The notes beneath the pieces are model-generated. The model ran no database searches and had not been told where the DNA came from. It saw nothing but the letters and a program-made list of their open reading frames with translations. Source: Rhipicephalus microplus (Eukaryota; Arthropoda; Arachnida; Ixodida; Ixodidae). From it: 64,000 nt of DNA. Both the position numbers and the translations under genes were made by a program. The stretch is from NCBI RefSeq assembly GCF_043290135.1, contig NC_134703.1, positions 127,172,505 through 127,236,504 on the forward strand, given 5' to 3'. This document shows positions 33,899 through 45,270 of the stretch, piece by piece (the first letter of the stretch is position 1; every line of letters begins with the position of its first letter).

Positions 33899-33990
33899 AC
33901 AATTCTTCTGGAGCTCTCCACAGTGCCATCTTTCATCATCCGATCTTGGTTTTGGGACGTACAACTACGGCAATTGTTATATATTTACGC
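33899..33990 (+). repeat. 3' half of a Ruka-related SINE
   Basis: AATTCTTCTGGAGCTCTCCA through TTGGTTTTGGGACGTACAAC and a short ATT-rich end match the SINE 3' half, diverged. Confidence 0.55.
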
Positions 33991-34290
33991 GTGTGTACTG
34001 GTGGACAAAAACGACGATTAGAGAATTTTGCGGACACCAGGTAGTGGAGCTCTGACTGGTCGAGAAAGAAGAAGATCTTGCTGTTCAGCTGCTAACAATC
34101 GCTGTGCCAACGTCTATCTCTCTTTTGTTTGCGTTGTACCGTGACAATATCGTTCTGGGCACCACGCCCAGAATTCTCAGGCCTGGAATTCGACGCCCAA
34201 CTCCCGATTCCAGTGTCGTGCTGCAGATGGCCGAAGCTATCACTCAGGACGCAGCCGTGATGTGGTACTTGGGGATCGGCAGGCCACATC

Positions 34291-35273
34291 ATGGAGCGAG
34301 AACTGGAAATCAGGGTCAATCTTCCAGTGGTGCGAGTCAACCGCGGCGGCCTGTACGTGATCATCGCGGTGCTTGGAATTGTCATCATAGCGAGCCTCAG
34401 CGTCACTGGGTATTCCTTGCACAATTATGCCATGTTGAAGCGAACGCGGAAGAGTTGCGACAGTACATTGCGTCTCGAACGAATATGTCTGGGCTTGCCG
34501 GAAACGACACGCCTGCTGCTGGCGATGCTGTTGACCATCTCCGTCGTTCTTTCAAGTCGCTGTCTGGGCTTGCCAGAAACGACACGCCAGCTGCTGGCAG
34601 TGCTGTAGACCATCTCCGTCGTTCGCTCAAGCCGATGTCTGGGCTTGCCGGAAACGACACGCCAGCTGCTGGCGATGCTGTAGACCATCTCCTTCGTTCT
34701 CTCGAGTCGCTGTCTGGGCTTGCCGGAAACGACACGCCAGCTGCTGGCGATGCTGTAGACCATCTCCGTCGTTCTCTCAAGTCGCTGTCTGGGCTTGCCG
34801 GAAACGACACACCTGCTGGTGGCGATTCTGTAGACCATCTCCGTCGTTCTCTCAAGTCGCTGCCTGGGCTTGCCGGAAACGACACGCCAGCTGCTGACGA
34901 TGCTGTCGACCATCTCCGTTGTTCTCTCAAGTCGCTGTCTGGGCTTGCCGGAAACGACACGCCAGCTGCTGGCGATGCTGTAGACCATCTCCATCGTTCG
35001 CTCAAGTCGCTGGGACCAGAAGCCGCGGTGCCTGAATTGAAACCGGCAACACCGGTGAAAAATAGGCGCACTTTCATAGTGCAAAGCATTAACGGCACCC
35101 TTGTCATGATAGCCAGGCAGCAGGAGAGACCAACCAACCAGAATCCAGGTGCGAGTCGGGACACTGGCAGTGAATCACCACCTGCAGCGGCAGCAGTCGC
35201 ATCCAAGGCTCCGACAGAGGCCTACGACATCCTGGAAGCCGGTGTGAGTTGGAACGAAGCGCATTCCAAGTGA
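34291..35273 (+). CDS. Putative type II membrane protein with seven 25-residue repeats (one frame break)
   Basis: No family is recognised. An ATG at 34291 begins a frame with a basic N-terminus and one strong membrane segment (LYVIIAVLGIVIIASLSV, about residues 21-38), then SLHNYAMLK. Near 34430-34445 the sensible reading moves to the other frame, open from before 34104, which reads EELRQYIASRTNM. That frame continues through seven 75-bp repeats (34488-35012) and about 86 further residues to TGA 35271-35273. Each repeat reads SGLAGNDTPAAGDAVDH followed by a basic helix-like LRRSLKSL and contains an N-glycosylation sequon (NDT). Another sequon, NGT, follows. A signal anchor with an external, glycosylated repeat domain fits. 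The frame break may be a real mutation, an intron or a sequence error. The alternative start at 34104 gives a less protein-like N-terminus. Confidence 0.55.
34488..35012 (+). repeat. Seven tandem 75-bp coding repeats
   Basis: Seven exact-length 75-bp units without a single indel. Differences among units are substitutions only and none introduces a stop in the frame reading SGLAGNDTPAAG. The fourth unit is closest to consensus. Confidence 0.95.
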
Positions 35274-35659
35274 ACTGGCGGTGGTGGGACACTTAGTGGC
35301 AGACACTGAGACCAGCAGCACCTCTTGGGTCCTCGAGCAGCATGTGATTTATATTAAGAAATTATTAATGTAACTGGGCAGAACCTAGATTAAGCAGTAC
35401 TTGACCGTATGAGTGTGATGAAAGAACTTCTGGCATGAAAGTTATTAGTACCCAGCAACTCCACCAATATACGTTACGGGGTCAGTGACTTCTTTACAAA
35501 ATGCGTTAACAGAGGAAAAGCCACAGGGAAGAGTCACAATGGCTGATTGGCATCCTCGCGCGCCTCTCAGCTGATAGTGTCCTTCCTCTTCCTTTACTTC
35601 ATTTCCGTAACATAATTATCAGTTCATTCTATTCATTCTCGCTCTCATGATACTCACTG
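35274..35659. other. Sequence after the repeat protein
   Basis: Possible 3' UTR of the repeat protein; no AATAAA close to the stop. Nothing else recognised. Confidence 0.4.
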
Positions 35660-36318
35660 TTGGCACTGGCTATTCAAACAGAACATGAGGCGTCGGAGAG
35701 CACACCAACAGGTAAAGCTGCTGGTGAGGGCCAGGTATCATCAGATCTGCTGAAAGATGGAGGAAAGGTTGTGTTAGAAGAACTAGCCACCCTGTTTACG
35801 AGGTGCCTCCTGACGGGAAGAGTACCAGAGTCTTGGAAGAATGCTAACATCAACTTAATGTATAAGAAAGGAGATGACAATGACTTGAAGAATTACAGGT
35901 CGATCAGCTTGCTCTCCGTATACAAGCTGTTTACAAAGGGAATTGCTAACACAGTTAAGAAAACATTAGGATTCAATCAACCATATGAGCGAGCAGGATT
36001 TCGAACAGGCTACTCAACAATTGATTACATTCATACTATCAATCAGGTAATAGGGAAATGCTCAGAATATAACCAACCACTATACATAGCCTTCATAGAT
36101 TATGAGAAGGCGTTTGATTGAGTAGAAATATCAGCCATCATGCAGACATTGTGGAATCAGGGCGTCAATGAAGTATATATAAACATCCTGGAAGAAATCT
36201 ACAGGGGATCAACTGCTATCATAGTGCTTCATAAAGAAAGCAACAGAATACCAATCAAGAAGGGTAAGGCAGGGGCACAGAATCTCCCCAATGCTGTTTA
36301 CCGCGTGCTTACAGGAGG
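35660..36318 (+). pseudogene. RTE reverse transcriptase fragment, plus strand
   Basis: Homologous to 25850-26390 on the opposite strand: GKAAGEGQVSSDLLKDG, GRVPESWKNANINLMY, NYRSISLLS, RAGFRTGYSTIDYIHT, and the palm motif FIDYEKAFD directly followed by a TGA (36119-36121). It continues as LHKESNRIPIKKG and then loses frame before the catalytic FADD. The fragment is truncated on both sides, so non-functional. Confidence 0.88.
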
Positions 36319-36328
36319 TTTTGATGAT

Positions 36329-36372
36329 GCTGATTTGTGGGGTTTAACCTTCCAAAACATCGATATGATTCG
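36329..36372 (-). repeat. Tiny 3' end of a Ruka SINE, minus strand
   Basis: TGATTTGTGGGGTTTAACCT and CCAAAACATCGATATGATT are the complement of the SINE 3' end. Confidence 0.6.
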
Positions 36373-36887
36373 CCATGGCAACCGCCGGACTGAGATAGGT
36401 GTTCGTCTGGAGGCGGCGTATAGTATTCGCTCGTCCGCTTTCTCCAGACCACTTGCGGGGCCCAGGTACAGGCAGCGCTAAGCCCGGTAATAGGCAAGAA
36501 TGTTCGCGAAAACGCGTCAGGTTTGTATTGCCAGATGCCGACTCGGGACATAGAGGTGCAACGACTCGGATGAGAGAAGCGCGGGCAGCGGCGTTCGCCG
36601 CCTCGTTGCTGGGCAGGCCCGAGTAGTAAGCAAGTGTGTTGGTTAGCGACGGGCTGGTGGCACGAGTGCAAGGTGTACGTGGATGGCAGTGACGCTGCCA
36701 CAGTTTTGTCTCGTGCTGAAGGAAAAGAGCCCGGACTCGAGCAGCGCTGATCAGAACCGCTGTGGCGTCGAATGTCGTGCGGAAAGTGCTGATCGGTTTC
36801 AAGGACTTCAGCGCTGGCCCCATATATAGTCGTCAGCAAGTCGGGATCCGCAGGAGACTTGTGCTGCACTAGACCATGGCACGCCAT
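36373..36887 (-). pseudogene. RNase H-bearing LINE (I/R1-like) ORF2 fragment, minus strand
   Basis: The minus strand is open for 159-192 codons in two frames. One reads GLPSNEAANAAARASL, the RNase H GNExAD-type block with alanine for the usual aspartate, and then RRLQTNTYLSPAVA, the segment after RNase H also seen as RIQTNTYPN in the LINE at the left window edge. Upstream FDATAVLISAARVRAL would correspond to the earlier part of RNase H. The fragment is bounded by the SINE end at 36372. The clade is tentative. Confidence 0.6.
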
Positions 36888-37159
36888 GGACGTATGTGGC
36901 TACGTCACCACCTATTGCAGCCGCCACAGGAGATCTTGGGGATCGGGACGGCATGCTGGCCACATGCTTGCGGTGCCGGAGGGACATAATCAGGTCTCTC
37001 CCCCACGGGCATAACTGGAGCGTCGCTCGCAGTCGTTGCGATGCTGGCGGTAGCTTTGCTGCTGGCGTGGGAGGTGCCTGCTGGCTCGGTTATGGTGTAA
37101 GCGAACAAGTAACAGGCTCCACTAGTTCGGGAGTGGCACACACAGTCATTAGGTGCTGA
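36888..37159. other. Unassigned, probably retroelement-derived
   Basis: Minus-strand frames are open for about 86 codons but no motif was recognised. The region lies between the LINE fragment and a Gypsy gag remnant and may be the downstream part of that gag. Confidence 0.35.
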
Positions 37160-37714
37160 AATCATTGTTCACCGATGTGTCCACAGGCGTCGATCGCTTA
37201 ACCAAAGACCGATCTTCGGATGGCTTGTGCTGCGACACGTCCGCGGAGTAATTTGTCGTAGGACGGTCGCCTACCTCGTTGCTGTGCAGTTGCGCTGGAC
37301 GAGATGCGGTCGAAGGGAACCGCGAGAAATGCTTGATCAACGTAGATGACGAAGCACTTTCCGCGTGGTCCGTCCTTTGTCGGAGGCGGTGTTCAGTGCC
37401 GCAAAACATATAGGATGGCGTCCCGTAGTCCGTCGTATAGGCGGGGGCTCCGAGACAAATAGGTGAGGCGTCGTTTGAGGTCAGGTGAAAGAACGTACTC
37501 CAGGACATCACATGAATCCTTGGAGCCGGATGCTGTTGAGCTGCAAGGTATCCTCGAATTCTTGGAACCATGACTCGATGTCGGTGGTGTGGAACGGGGG
37601 TAGAGGCGGGACGAAGTGCGGCTACAAGGCTTAAGCAGGCTGGAACACGGCCGCGATGCTCACAGGCAGTGGTGCAGCGCCGGTCGCTGGCCCGTTGGTC
37701 CGTGGTTATCAATC
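37160..37714 (-). pseudogene. Gypsy gag remnant, minus strand
   Basis: On the minus strand 37559-37615 reads PPFHTTDIESWFQEFEDTL, the start of a Gypsy capsid domain (PPF...D...WF...E). The frame then meets a TGA near 37512 and shifts. It lies directly downstream of the minus-strand LTR at 37715-37928, the correct position for gag. Confidence 0.65.
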
Positions 37715-37928
37715 TGTTAAGGAACATGTGACGAGATGGCAACGATGAACCCGTGCCGAGTTCACAGCTTTATTTAGGACGCAGGCGTATACGTGAAGTT
37801 GCAGCTGCAGCGTCCAGCCGAGCCAGGAGCTCAGCCGGTCTGAATTTCTCGTGGCTCGCGCATCACGTGCCACGCGGCTCTCTTGTTCTTCTGCGCAGCC
37901 AGCTGGTCAAATCTAGAGTGGCGCTACA
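37715..37928 (-). repeat. Probable LTR, minus strand
   Basis: Minus-strand sequence from TGTAGCGCCACTC to CTTAACA (214 bp) has TG...CA ends and an AATAAA (complement of TTTATT near 37770), and is followed by a gag remnant. No second copy occurs in the window and no target duplication can be tested, so the boundaries are inferred. Confidence 0.6.
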
Positions 37929-39100
37929 ACATCAACGATCACGAAGCTAAAATATCGAAACCTCGGAGCGTTGGTTAAGGGACAATGGCTCCATCCTCGC
38001 CTGAGACTCCCTTATATGCACGTGGAACAAAAAACACCACACGTTGACCTCTGACTCGTGCCTCCTTGCGTCCATGACTCTCCGACGTGGACGGAGGGAC
38101 GTATACGTACAGGTGCATATTTGCAAACAAAGGAGGCAATAGGAAGTTACCGTCGGATGGGCTAATGAATGACGAGCAGTGCGTTTTTATTTCTCTTTTT
38201 TTTTCTAATCTAGTGCACGATGCGAAAACATCACCGAGACGCTTGTTTCTAATCTCGGGCTCGGATGTGTGTATACACCGCGACGTGCAGCACGCTCAAG
38301 CCGACGAGCTACATGCATGCATGCTGCCCGCGGGCGGTGCGGCTCCGTTCGCTCGAAGAAAACAGCCGGGTCCCAGCCGTCACTCAGTTTCTGCGCCAGG
38401 TTATTAATGACGAGCGAAAGGAAAATTTCTGCCGCCTGTTCAGCTCGGCTATCATGAATCATGCCGCGGCGGCGGCAGTTTGCCGTGGCTTCCTTGTTAC
38501 ACGCTGTGTAACGCGCCCTAATTATCTCTCCCCACACCCGGGGCGAGGGGGAGATGCCTCGCGCGCCATGGCGCGTGGTGCGTTTGCTCTTTTTTGGGGG
38601 GAGTAATCGGCGTTTGGCGAATTGCGTTGCATGCGACTTTGTGCGTATACGCTGCTTTTAGCCCTTTCTATCCTGGTGCGAGGAGAAAACGAAACGGAGT
38701 GAGGCAGATGTGCTCGGGCGGTGTGTAGAAGGTTTATTAGGAGAACTCCCTCTTCCCTGCACTCTTCTCTGTTTTTACCCGGGCAACACTTCGAGAGCGG
38801 AATTCAGGGATGGAGTCCAGACTATAGGTTGTCCTTTGTGCATACTTGGTTGAGCCGACGGACGAAGGGGTTTACTGTACACGTGCACCACGCCCGAAAA
38901 TGCCGCAGCCCATCGCCGCCCTCTGTGTAACTTGTCTCTGTGAACGCGAGTCAAGGAGGTTTGTACGCGCACCAATGTTTCATCGTTCGGGACGGCGCGC
39001 TGAACTTGATGAACGGCTTGCCCTTGAAAAGCGAGGTCGTCTCACGCGTTCTTGTGTCACATTGAGTGTCGGTGGTCACGTGTGAACGAAGTATCTGTTT
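37929..39100. other. TE-poor sequence with homeodomain-like sites, no gene recognised
   Basis: CpG-rich in parts (38280-38600). Contains TTATTAATGA and CTAATTATC sites around 38400-38530 and a palindrome GTTACAC-GCT-GTGTAAC at 38496-38512. The open frames lack motifs. It could be regulatory DNA. Confidence 0.4.
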
Positions 39101-40300
39101 TTGACCTATAATTCTGCTTACGTATAGCAAGCGTCATCACATTTTATTCTCTTTTTTTATTCTTTTGGAATGATAGACCTGCTTCCGCATTCATCGATGA
39201 GTCAGCGAAGGTATAGCAAACGTTTCCTTACACTTTTTTTTTCAGGTCCTGTTCCAAAATAGATGCCTAATGCAATCGGGGTCCCATGGGCCAGATCTTC
39301 TAAGTAAACAAAAAGTTGTCATAGCAAACTAAGGATTTTCATGAACATTTTTTTCTGGTGACGGGCACGTTTTATTAATGCTAATTAATCACCGTTTCTT
39401 ATTCACGTCGACCAATTTCAGATAGTAGGGTGCGTATATGTTGGACGCCTTCAAAAGACAACTTCAACAGCGACATAAAGGAACACGATCTATAGCGCGA
39501 TATATTAAGTTTATAGTAAAACCTGATTTCCTCCAATTACACGGGGCATGCAAAAACAAATGTCCGAAGCAAGCTACTCCTAATTATTGAACCTATCAAG
39601 AAAACAATAAAGGACTGTCCATGAATGTATAAATATTCATTTTATTTTCCGCAAGTTCAGTATGTACTTCTTTTTTTGTAAACTGGGCAGTGTTTTATTT
39701 AAGAAGCCATTTTCGTCGTTTGTAACTTTGTTCACAATGTGACCGTAGCTCAAGACCTCCGCGCCCTATATAAGCCATAACGTGCTCGGAACCCATCCCG
39801 TATTACGTAACGCCATCAGCACAACGCACGCGCGATGATAATTTTTTCGCCAGGGAAAATAGCCGGCGCATATACACAGTTGCCTTAGGCGTATGCTACG
39901 GCTGAGCCAATGGTTCAAGCTGTTCGTCTATTGACCAATAAACGCGTGCTAACAGCTGTTGAATAATCAGACTTCTTTGCATTATGGGAATTGACTTATT
40001 TACAGCAGTCAACCGCTAAACTCTGGAGAAGCCACTCTTATACTACGGACGATAACAGCACTTTGATTTCTTGGTTCCATTAGCATACGAAATGAAGAGG
40101 AGACGGCAGATTGCACAAAACGTTTCGAGAACGAAAATATGCAAATAGGACCTTACGCTCCCACGAAAAGGCAAATTTCGCACTGTTCGCGAGGACGTAC
40201 GGTTATTGTGAAGTTTATTGCACTTTTTACTGCGGCCACTTTTTTGTGGTAGCATTCTTTTGCTCTATTTTCTCCCTTTCCTTTTGTGTGTGTGTGTTTC
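39101..40300. other. AT-rich sequence, no gene recognised
   Basis: No coding or repeat content identified. A TATATAAG at 39767-39774 could be a core promoter but no matching initiator is placed about 30 bp downstream. Confidence 0.35.
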
Positions 40301-42600
40301 GTTAAGCCTGAGGGAGGAGAAAAAGACTAACAAAAAGGCCGGTACACTCGTCACTACGTACACACGCCTCGTTTGTTTTCGCAGCGGTTTTCCCTATCGC
40401 GGAGCCGGCGCGCGCTCACAAGGGCGTCGACGTGTCTCTGCCGTCGCTCGGCGGCGGCGTGCAGCGTCATCGGCGCGCCGGTTGTGGGCGCGCGCTAAAG
40501 GCCGAGTCGTCGGCGGCGTGCTGGGCCCAACCTGGGCGGTGCTCTGGCGCACAAAAGGAGAGACTCCATCTGCTCGATGAGAAGCTCCACCCGCGAGGGC
40601 GGTCGGCGCCGAATCCGGCTCCCTGGGGCCCCCTCGGCCGTTTTCTTTTCTTTGTTTCTTGTGCACGCTAATACCCGTTTTCTTTTTATTTTATTTTTCG
40701 AAGCGCAACTTTATCGCTTTTGCTCCCTCTTCTATTTCGCGTCACTGCGGCGGCGCACTTCGTGTTTTTCTTTCTCTATTTGCTTCTTCTCTCTCTCCAC
40801 TACTCCTGTTCCTTCGCTGCGCCGCGTGCCGAGAAGCCTTCCTCTTCGCTTTCGCGCCTCGTGCGCGTGGACCTGCTGGCTATTGGAGTTGCTCCTCGTA
40901 TCTTCCGCATGCTGCAGCGATTGTGCTCGGGCAAGATAAGACCGCGCTCTTTCTTGCTGGCCTGTGCCACAGTTTCCTTACACGACGCGCGTTACGCTAT
41001 AGTTTTACCGGTGAACTCGAAACGCTTGATGAGATTATGTGGTCGGTCAGCGTGACGTGACAGTACCCACGAAGATTTATGGCCGTTATACGCAACTCTT
41101 ACTGTACGCGCTACTATAGGCACCAGTGCCGCAACTGCCACGGACTGGAAAGCGCAAAGGGGGAACGGGAGCTATGTACAGGGCCAAAAGTATATGGCAT
41201 TGTGCTCGTTGTTTGAGTCGCATTAGCGATTCATCTGTGGCACGGTGTGAATAACGAGTGTGCACGCTGGTATACAGGCAAGGTATCCTTCAAACCATGG
41301 ATTACCTTAAGAGACTAAAGCGGGTTTACTTTATACCTATATCTGCCGAGTGACATCTGCGGTGAAAACGTCTCGCAAAACGGGAGGAATTCGCGTCGCT
41401 CCAGGTGCGTTAGCCAGTCCGCTGCAGCGGACTCGGCAGGTCACAGCCGAGCGCATTCGAAAGACTGAAACATAGCACGAAGTTTATCTGCGCACCTTCT
41501 TTCTCTTCTTTTTCCTCAATAACAAGCACGTGCACGCGCCGATTCAACCGAATGTCTATACGCGCCCGCTCTCACACAGGCAGACGAAACGAATTAGGGG
41601 TGGCTGGGGCGTCGTACCGTGTGATCAGCGGCGCGGACAGGACGCGAGCGCAGGAAGACGACGACGCCTGCCGCCGAGGGGGAGAACGACGATTCGCACA
41701 AAACCACCCCGAAGTAGAAGAGGCAGGCACGGCTGATACACGCGGCCAGAACCAGATGGGCACCGCGCAGGCGCACGGATAATAACAGGGGCAAGCCTTC
41801 TGGCAGCGAGGTGGAAGGAGGAGGAGAGAGAGACGCGCAGCATGAGCAAGACGACGGCGGAGGGCGAGAGCACGGCCCCTTGCTCGCACGCGAGGGCCAT
41901 CTCATTAAATCGCGGAAAAATGGGGCTGCCTGCAATCCATCATTTCGGGGACGGCCGCGGCGGCGGCGGCGTTCTTCGCCTCGCGGGCCAGCGCATCACG
42001 TCGTGGCGACCCCCCCCCCCACCTCCTACCCTGACCCTCTCCCCTCTCTTTCCTATCAGCTGCCTGTGCAACGTAGTGTCCCCCTCCTCCATGCACCTCA
42101 CCGGTGTCTCGGCGTTCCTGCTGCTGCCGCTGATGCAGAGTGCCGCTGCCGCCTGAGAGGGACTGCCCACATAGCAGCAGCAGCAGCAGCAGCAAGGGCA
42201 TAGCAGGCAGCGTGGTGAAGCGCGCCGCAGAGCGAAGAGTCTTGCGGGTGATTTTAGCGACCGAGGATTTCAAAGAAGCATCGCCACTCTCTCCCCCCCC
42301 CCACCCCCCAGCCCCCTAGGCCTCACTGGCGCGCGCATGCCACCAAAACCACAGGCACGCCATGCCACCGCCAAGTATTGGGGTCGTCGAATTTTCTTTA
42401 CTTTCTCGAATGGCTGCTGCGGCGGAGACCTCCTGTGCATCTATGGTGAGGAGGAGGACCCTGGCATACCGATTCGCGAGAAGTGCGGCTACCCCCGAAA
42501 AAAAAGGAAAAAAAAAAAGGTTTCTTCAGCCACGTCAATGGCTGCACTATAGCGTCAGAACCCACGATGCTGCCGACATAAACAATGCCCTGTTTTGAAA
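40301..42600. other. CpG-rich tract without a recognised gene
   Basis: Two GC- and CpG-rich blocks (about 40390-40660 and 41530-42250) with long open frames on both strands, as expected from GC-rich composition. No domain is recognisable. 42174-42195 is a short AGC run. Could hold promoters or noncoding first exons. Confidence 0.35.
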
Positions 42601-42629
42601 TTACCAGTTGGCATAAGCTATCCGTTTTG

Positions 42630-42630
<1 letters not shown>

Positions 42631-42684
<54 letters not shown>
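42631..42684 (+). repeat. TATC microsatellite without the usual flanks
   Basis: 13 TATC units; neither the AAATGCGAAGC left flank nor the TAGCCGCC right flank is present. Confidence 0.9.
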
Positions 42685-42799
42685 ATCGTTGGGTTGACTG
42701 ATTACGTCTGTCCGTGATGTTTTTTTTTTTTTTTGTGCCATCTGAAAACTTTCAGATTCGAAAAAAGGAATCACTTTACGATTTGAAAATGACATCTTC

Positions 42800-42920
42800 A
42801 TGCCTGTTTTAGTTTTACAGTCGCTTCGGGTGTCATGTTGGTACTCGAAATTCGTGGGTTCGATCCCAGCCATGGTGGTCACATTTTTTTATGTAAGCGA
42901 AATGCTTGAGCCTCGCGTAG
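42800..42920 (+). repeat. Degenerate tRNA-derived SINE remnant
   Basis: A B box GGTTCGATCC (42857-42866) with upstream CATGTTGGTACTCGAAATTC and downstream CCAGCCATGGTGGTCAC and GCGAAATGCTTGAG resemble the head and body start of a tick tRNA-SINE. The A box is not recognisable. Confidence 0.5.
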
Positions 42921-42989
42921 CTATGCGTCTAATCGCACGTGTTACATTGATTATTATAGGTTCGCGTACGTGTGGCCATTAAGCTCTCA

Positions 42990-45180
42990 AAAATTAGCTG
43001 TAAGGGATCAGCTGCGTTTCGAAGATTTCTTTATCAGGCAGAGTTTTTTCACCCGCAGCTGACAGGTAGAAAATTAAGCTACAAAGGAGCGCTTGATACA
43101 CCAGATAGTGGCACTTCGACCTGAAGGAATCGAGAAATATTCCTTATGGTAAACTAAAACAATTGCGAGTGGTTGAAAAAGAGCGAACCGACGAAACACA
43201 TTTTTTTTTTCTTGGTAGGGGGGGGGGGCGGTGATGACAAAAGAACTAATTCCACGCATAAACAAAAAATTTTCAGTTCCCGCGTCCAGCAGTCTCATAT
43301 AGGTTGCCGAGAGCAAACTCTCCATTCCGGGCGATCAATCTACCAAGGAAGTTCGACCGTTGTCCGTCAGAGGCTTGTCTGCCCTTCGTCGTCGTCTTTC
43401 GTGGCGGCTCAGCGCAGCCTTTCGTTTCCTTCTTTCTCATTTTCTCTCTCACTCTTTCTTTCTCATTCCCAGTACAGCTCTCCTTCGTAACGCCACTCTT
43501 TGTTGTTTTCTGGAACCCTCTTCCTCTCTACTCGTCTCTCTTTTTTTTTTTTTTTTGCTCTCCCCGCAACAGGCACGCTATCCTTCGTGCATAATTTTTT
43601 CTGATCTTTTGTTTCTTTCTCGTCTTCTCTCCGTCGCTGGCGTGCCTCCTACGGCTGTGGGAGAGTGGCGCTCCTACGACCTTCCAGAAGCAAGCCGGGA
43701 CTCGCTCGCCCCTCGCCTGGGAGGAGCATTGACCACTCTTGAATGGATGGATCGCCTGTCACTCAAACGCGAGGATTTGCATAGAGTCAAGCCTCCCTCC
43801 GCCTAGGAGTAGAAAAAAAAGAAAGGAAAGGTTAAGCCCTCTCCATGGCTCTGTCTCCTCTCACCCAACCTTTCCAGCGGCCTCGCTCCTCTCGCTGAAT
43901 GTTCTCTCTCACCCTCTACCCTCCGCTTCGAACTTAGCCCTGCGTTTTGCTTTTTGTCGTGTTCGACTGGGCGCGCGCGCGGGCGCATGTGTTTCTCTTT
44001 CGTCCAGCGGCGCCAGCTCGATCCACTTCGATTGTTTTGCCACCACTACTGCCAGCAGTGGAGTTCCTTTTCAGTGCTGCCCCTCTCTTTCTTTTATCCT
44101 TTCATGTTCTCTAACGTCACCGTGTGCCTTCACCCACGCTGAGTTTTCTCTCTTGGCCAACGCCGCAAAAGAACTTCGTGCCGTGAGGTTGAGAGAGGGG
44201 AAGCAAGGGACGGGGGGGGACGTGCGCCAGCACCAAATGTTGGGACTGCCTTGTCGTATCGCCCGGGTTGCGACGAAAACAATGCGTGGGGATCAATGCG
44301 TCCCCCGCTCGATTTCCACCACTTCCTTCCTTGTGTGTATGTGTATGTGGTGGCCGGACGGGAGGGGGGGGGATGCTTTTTTCCATTTGTTCTAATTCCT
44401 TTTTTTTTGTCTCCTTTAAGTTTTTTTCTGCTTGTCACTTCTATTCATATGTGTCATTCCATTGTGTCTGCATGTTGTGGCCGATAGTTCGTGCTGTCGT
44501 GCGGGGCAACTTCATCGGAATCAAACTCGGTCGCCGTTCGCTTACGTGACGAACTGTGTGCGATTCCAGGGGCCTAATTGATTGCATCGTACAAAACAAA
44601 AGGACTAAACAAAGCTTTCAAAACGGTCGTATCGTGGAACGGTGAAGAAGCGGTGAGCGAAAGATAGCGGCCGTTCGACGTTCCCAGCGGCCACCGATTT
44701 CAGCGATCATGCACTGCGTTATTAATAATGCAGGCACATGCTATCGACTCGTCTATGCACTAGCGCGCATCGTGCATCGGCGACGCGGTATTGCGCGTTC
44801 GCAAATATACCGGTTTCTCGATCCCTCTCCCGGCTTGCCTGCTCGCGTATTGGTTTACGATTATTATCCGTAGCAATTTTAGAAAGCAATCGAGGTTGGC
44901 CAGCTTACTCGTCGGGTTTCTTTGCGAAGTGTGGGGCTTCCATTGCGCCGAGATTTTATTTCGTCACGGTAAAAAAAAATGGTGCTCTTTGTGTATTCAT
45001 TTCACTCGAGGGCAACAAGCAATCATCTATACTGACTGCTTTTCCTTTAATGCGTACATCATGCCTCTAATTTTGCGGTAAGTGTTTTGCGTAATGTGTG
45101 CCCTACTGGGCAAGCAGCAGAAGGTTGTTGTTGATTTGTGCGCGTGCCTAATTGCATGTACGTCCTCTGAAATCTGCACT
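42990..45180. other. Pyrimidine-rich and mixed sequence, no gene recognised
   Basis: 43360-44180 is strongly C/T-rich on the plus strand with frames of 148 and 218 codons that look compositional (serine, phenylalanine and leucine from TCT/TTC runs). Poly-T and poly-G runs occur near 43200 and 44200. No known motif. Confidence 0.35.
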
Positions 45181-45188
45181 TTGATTGA

Positions 45189-45249
<61 letters not shown>

Positions 45250-45270
45250 GGAGTTTACCGTCCCTAAATT
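45181..45270 (-). repeat. (TTGA)n tract with the extreme 3' end of a Ruka SINE, minus strand
   Basis: About 17 TTGA units followed by GGAGTTTACCGTCCC, which resembles the complement of the Ruka 3' end (GGGACGTTAAACCCC) next to its ATCA tail. The remainder of the SINE is missing. Confidence 0.6.

Noticed and set aside
34403..35206. Minus-strand frame of 267 codons across the seven-repeat region
   Set aside because: It is the antisense shadow of 75-bp repeats whose length is a multiple of three; it lacks a convincing start and the sense frame has the membrane anchor and sequons.
39767..39774. TATATAAG as a promoter
   Set aside because: No initiator at the expected distance and no downstream gene recognised; mentioned only as a weak possibility.
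41594..41935. GC-rich minus-strand frames of about 90-113 codons
   Set aside because: All three minus frames are open together, which indicates composition rather than coding.
43739..44395. 218-codon frame in the pyrimidine-rich tract
   Set aside because: Composition is driven by TCT/TTC runs, no domain is visible, and overlapping frames on both strands are similarly open.
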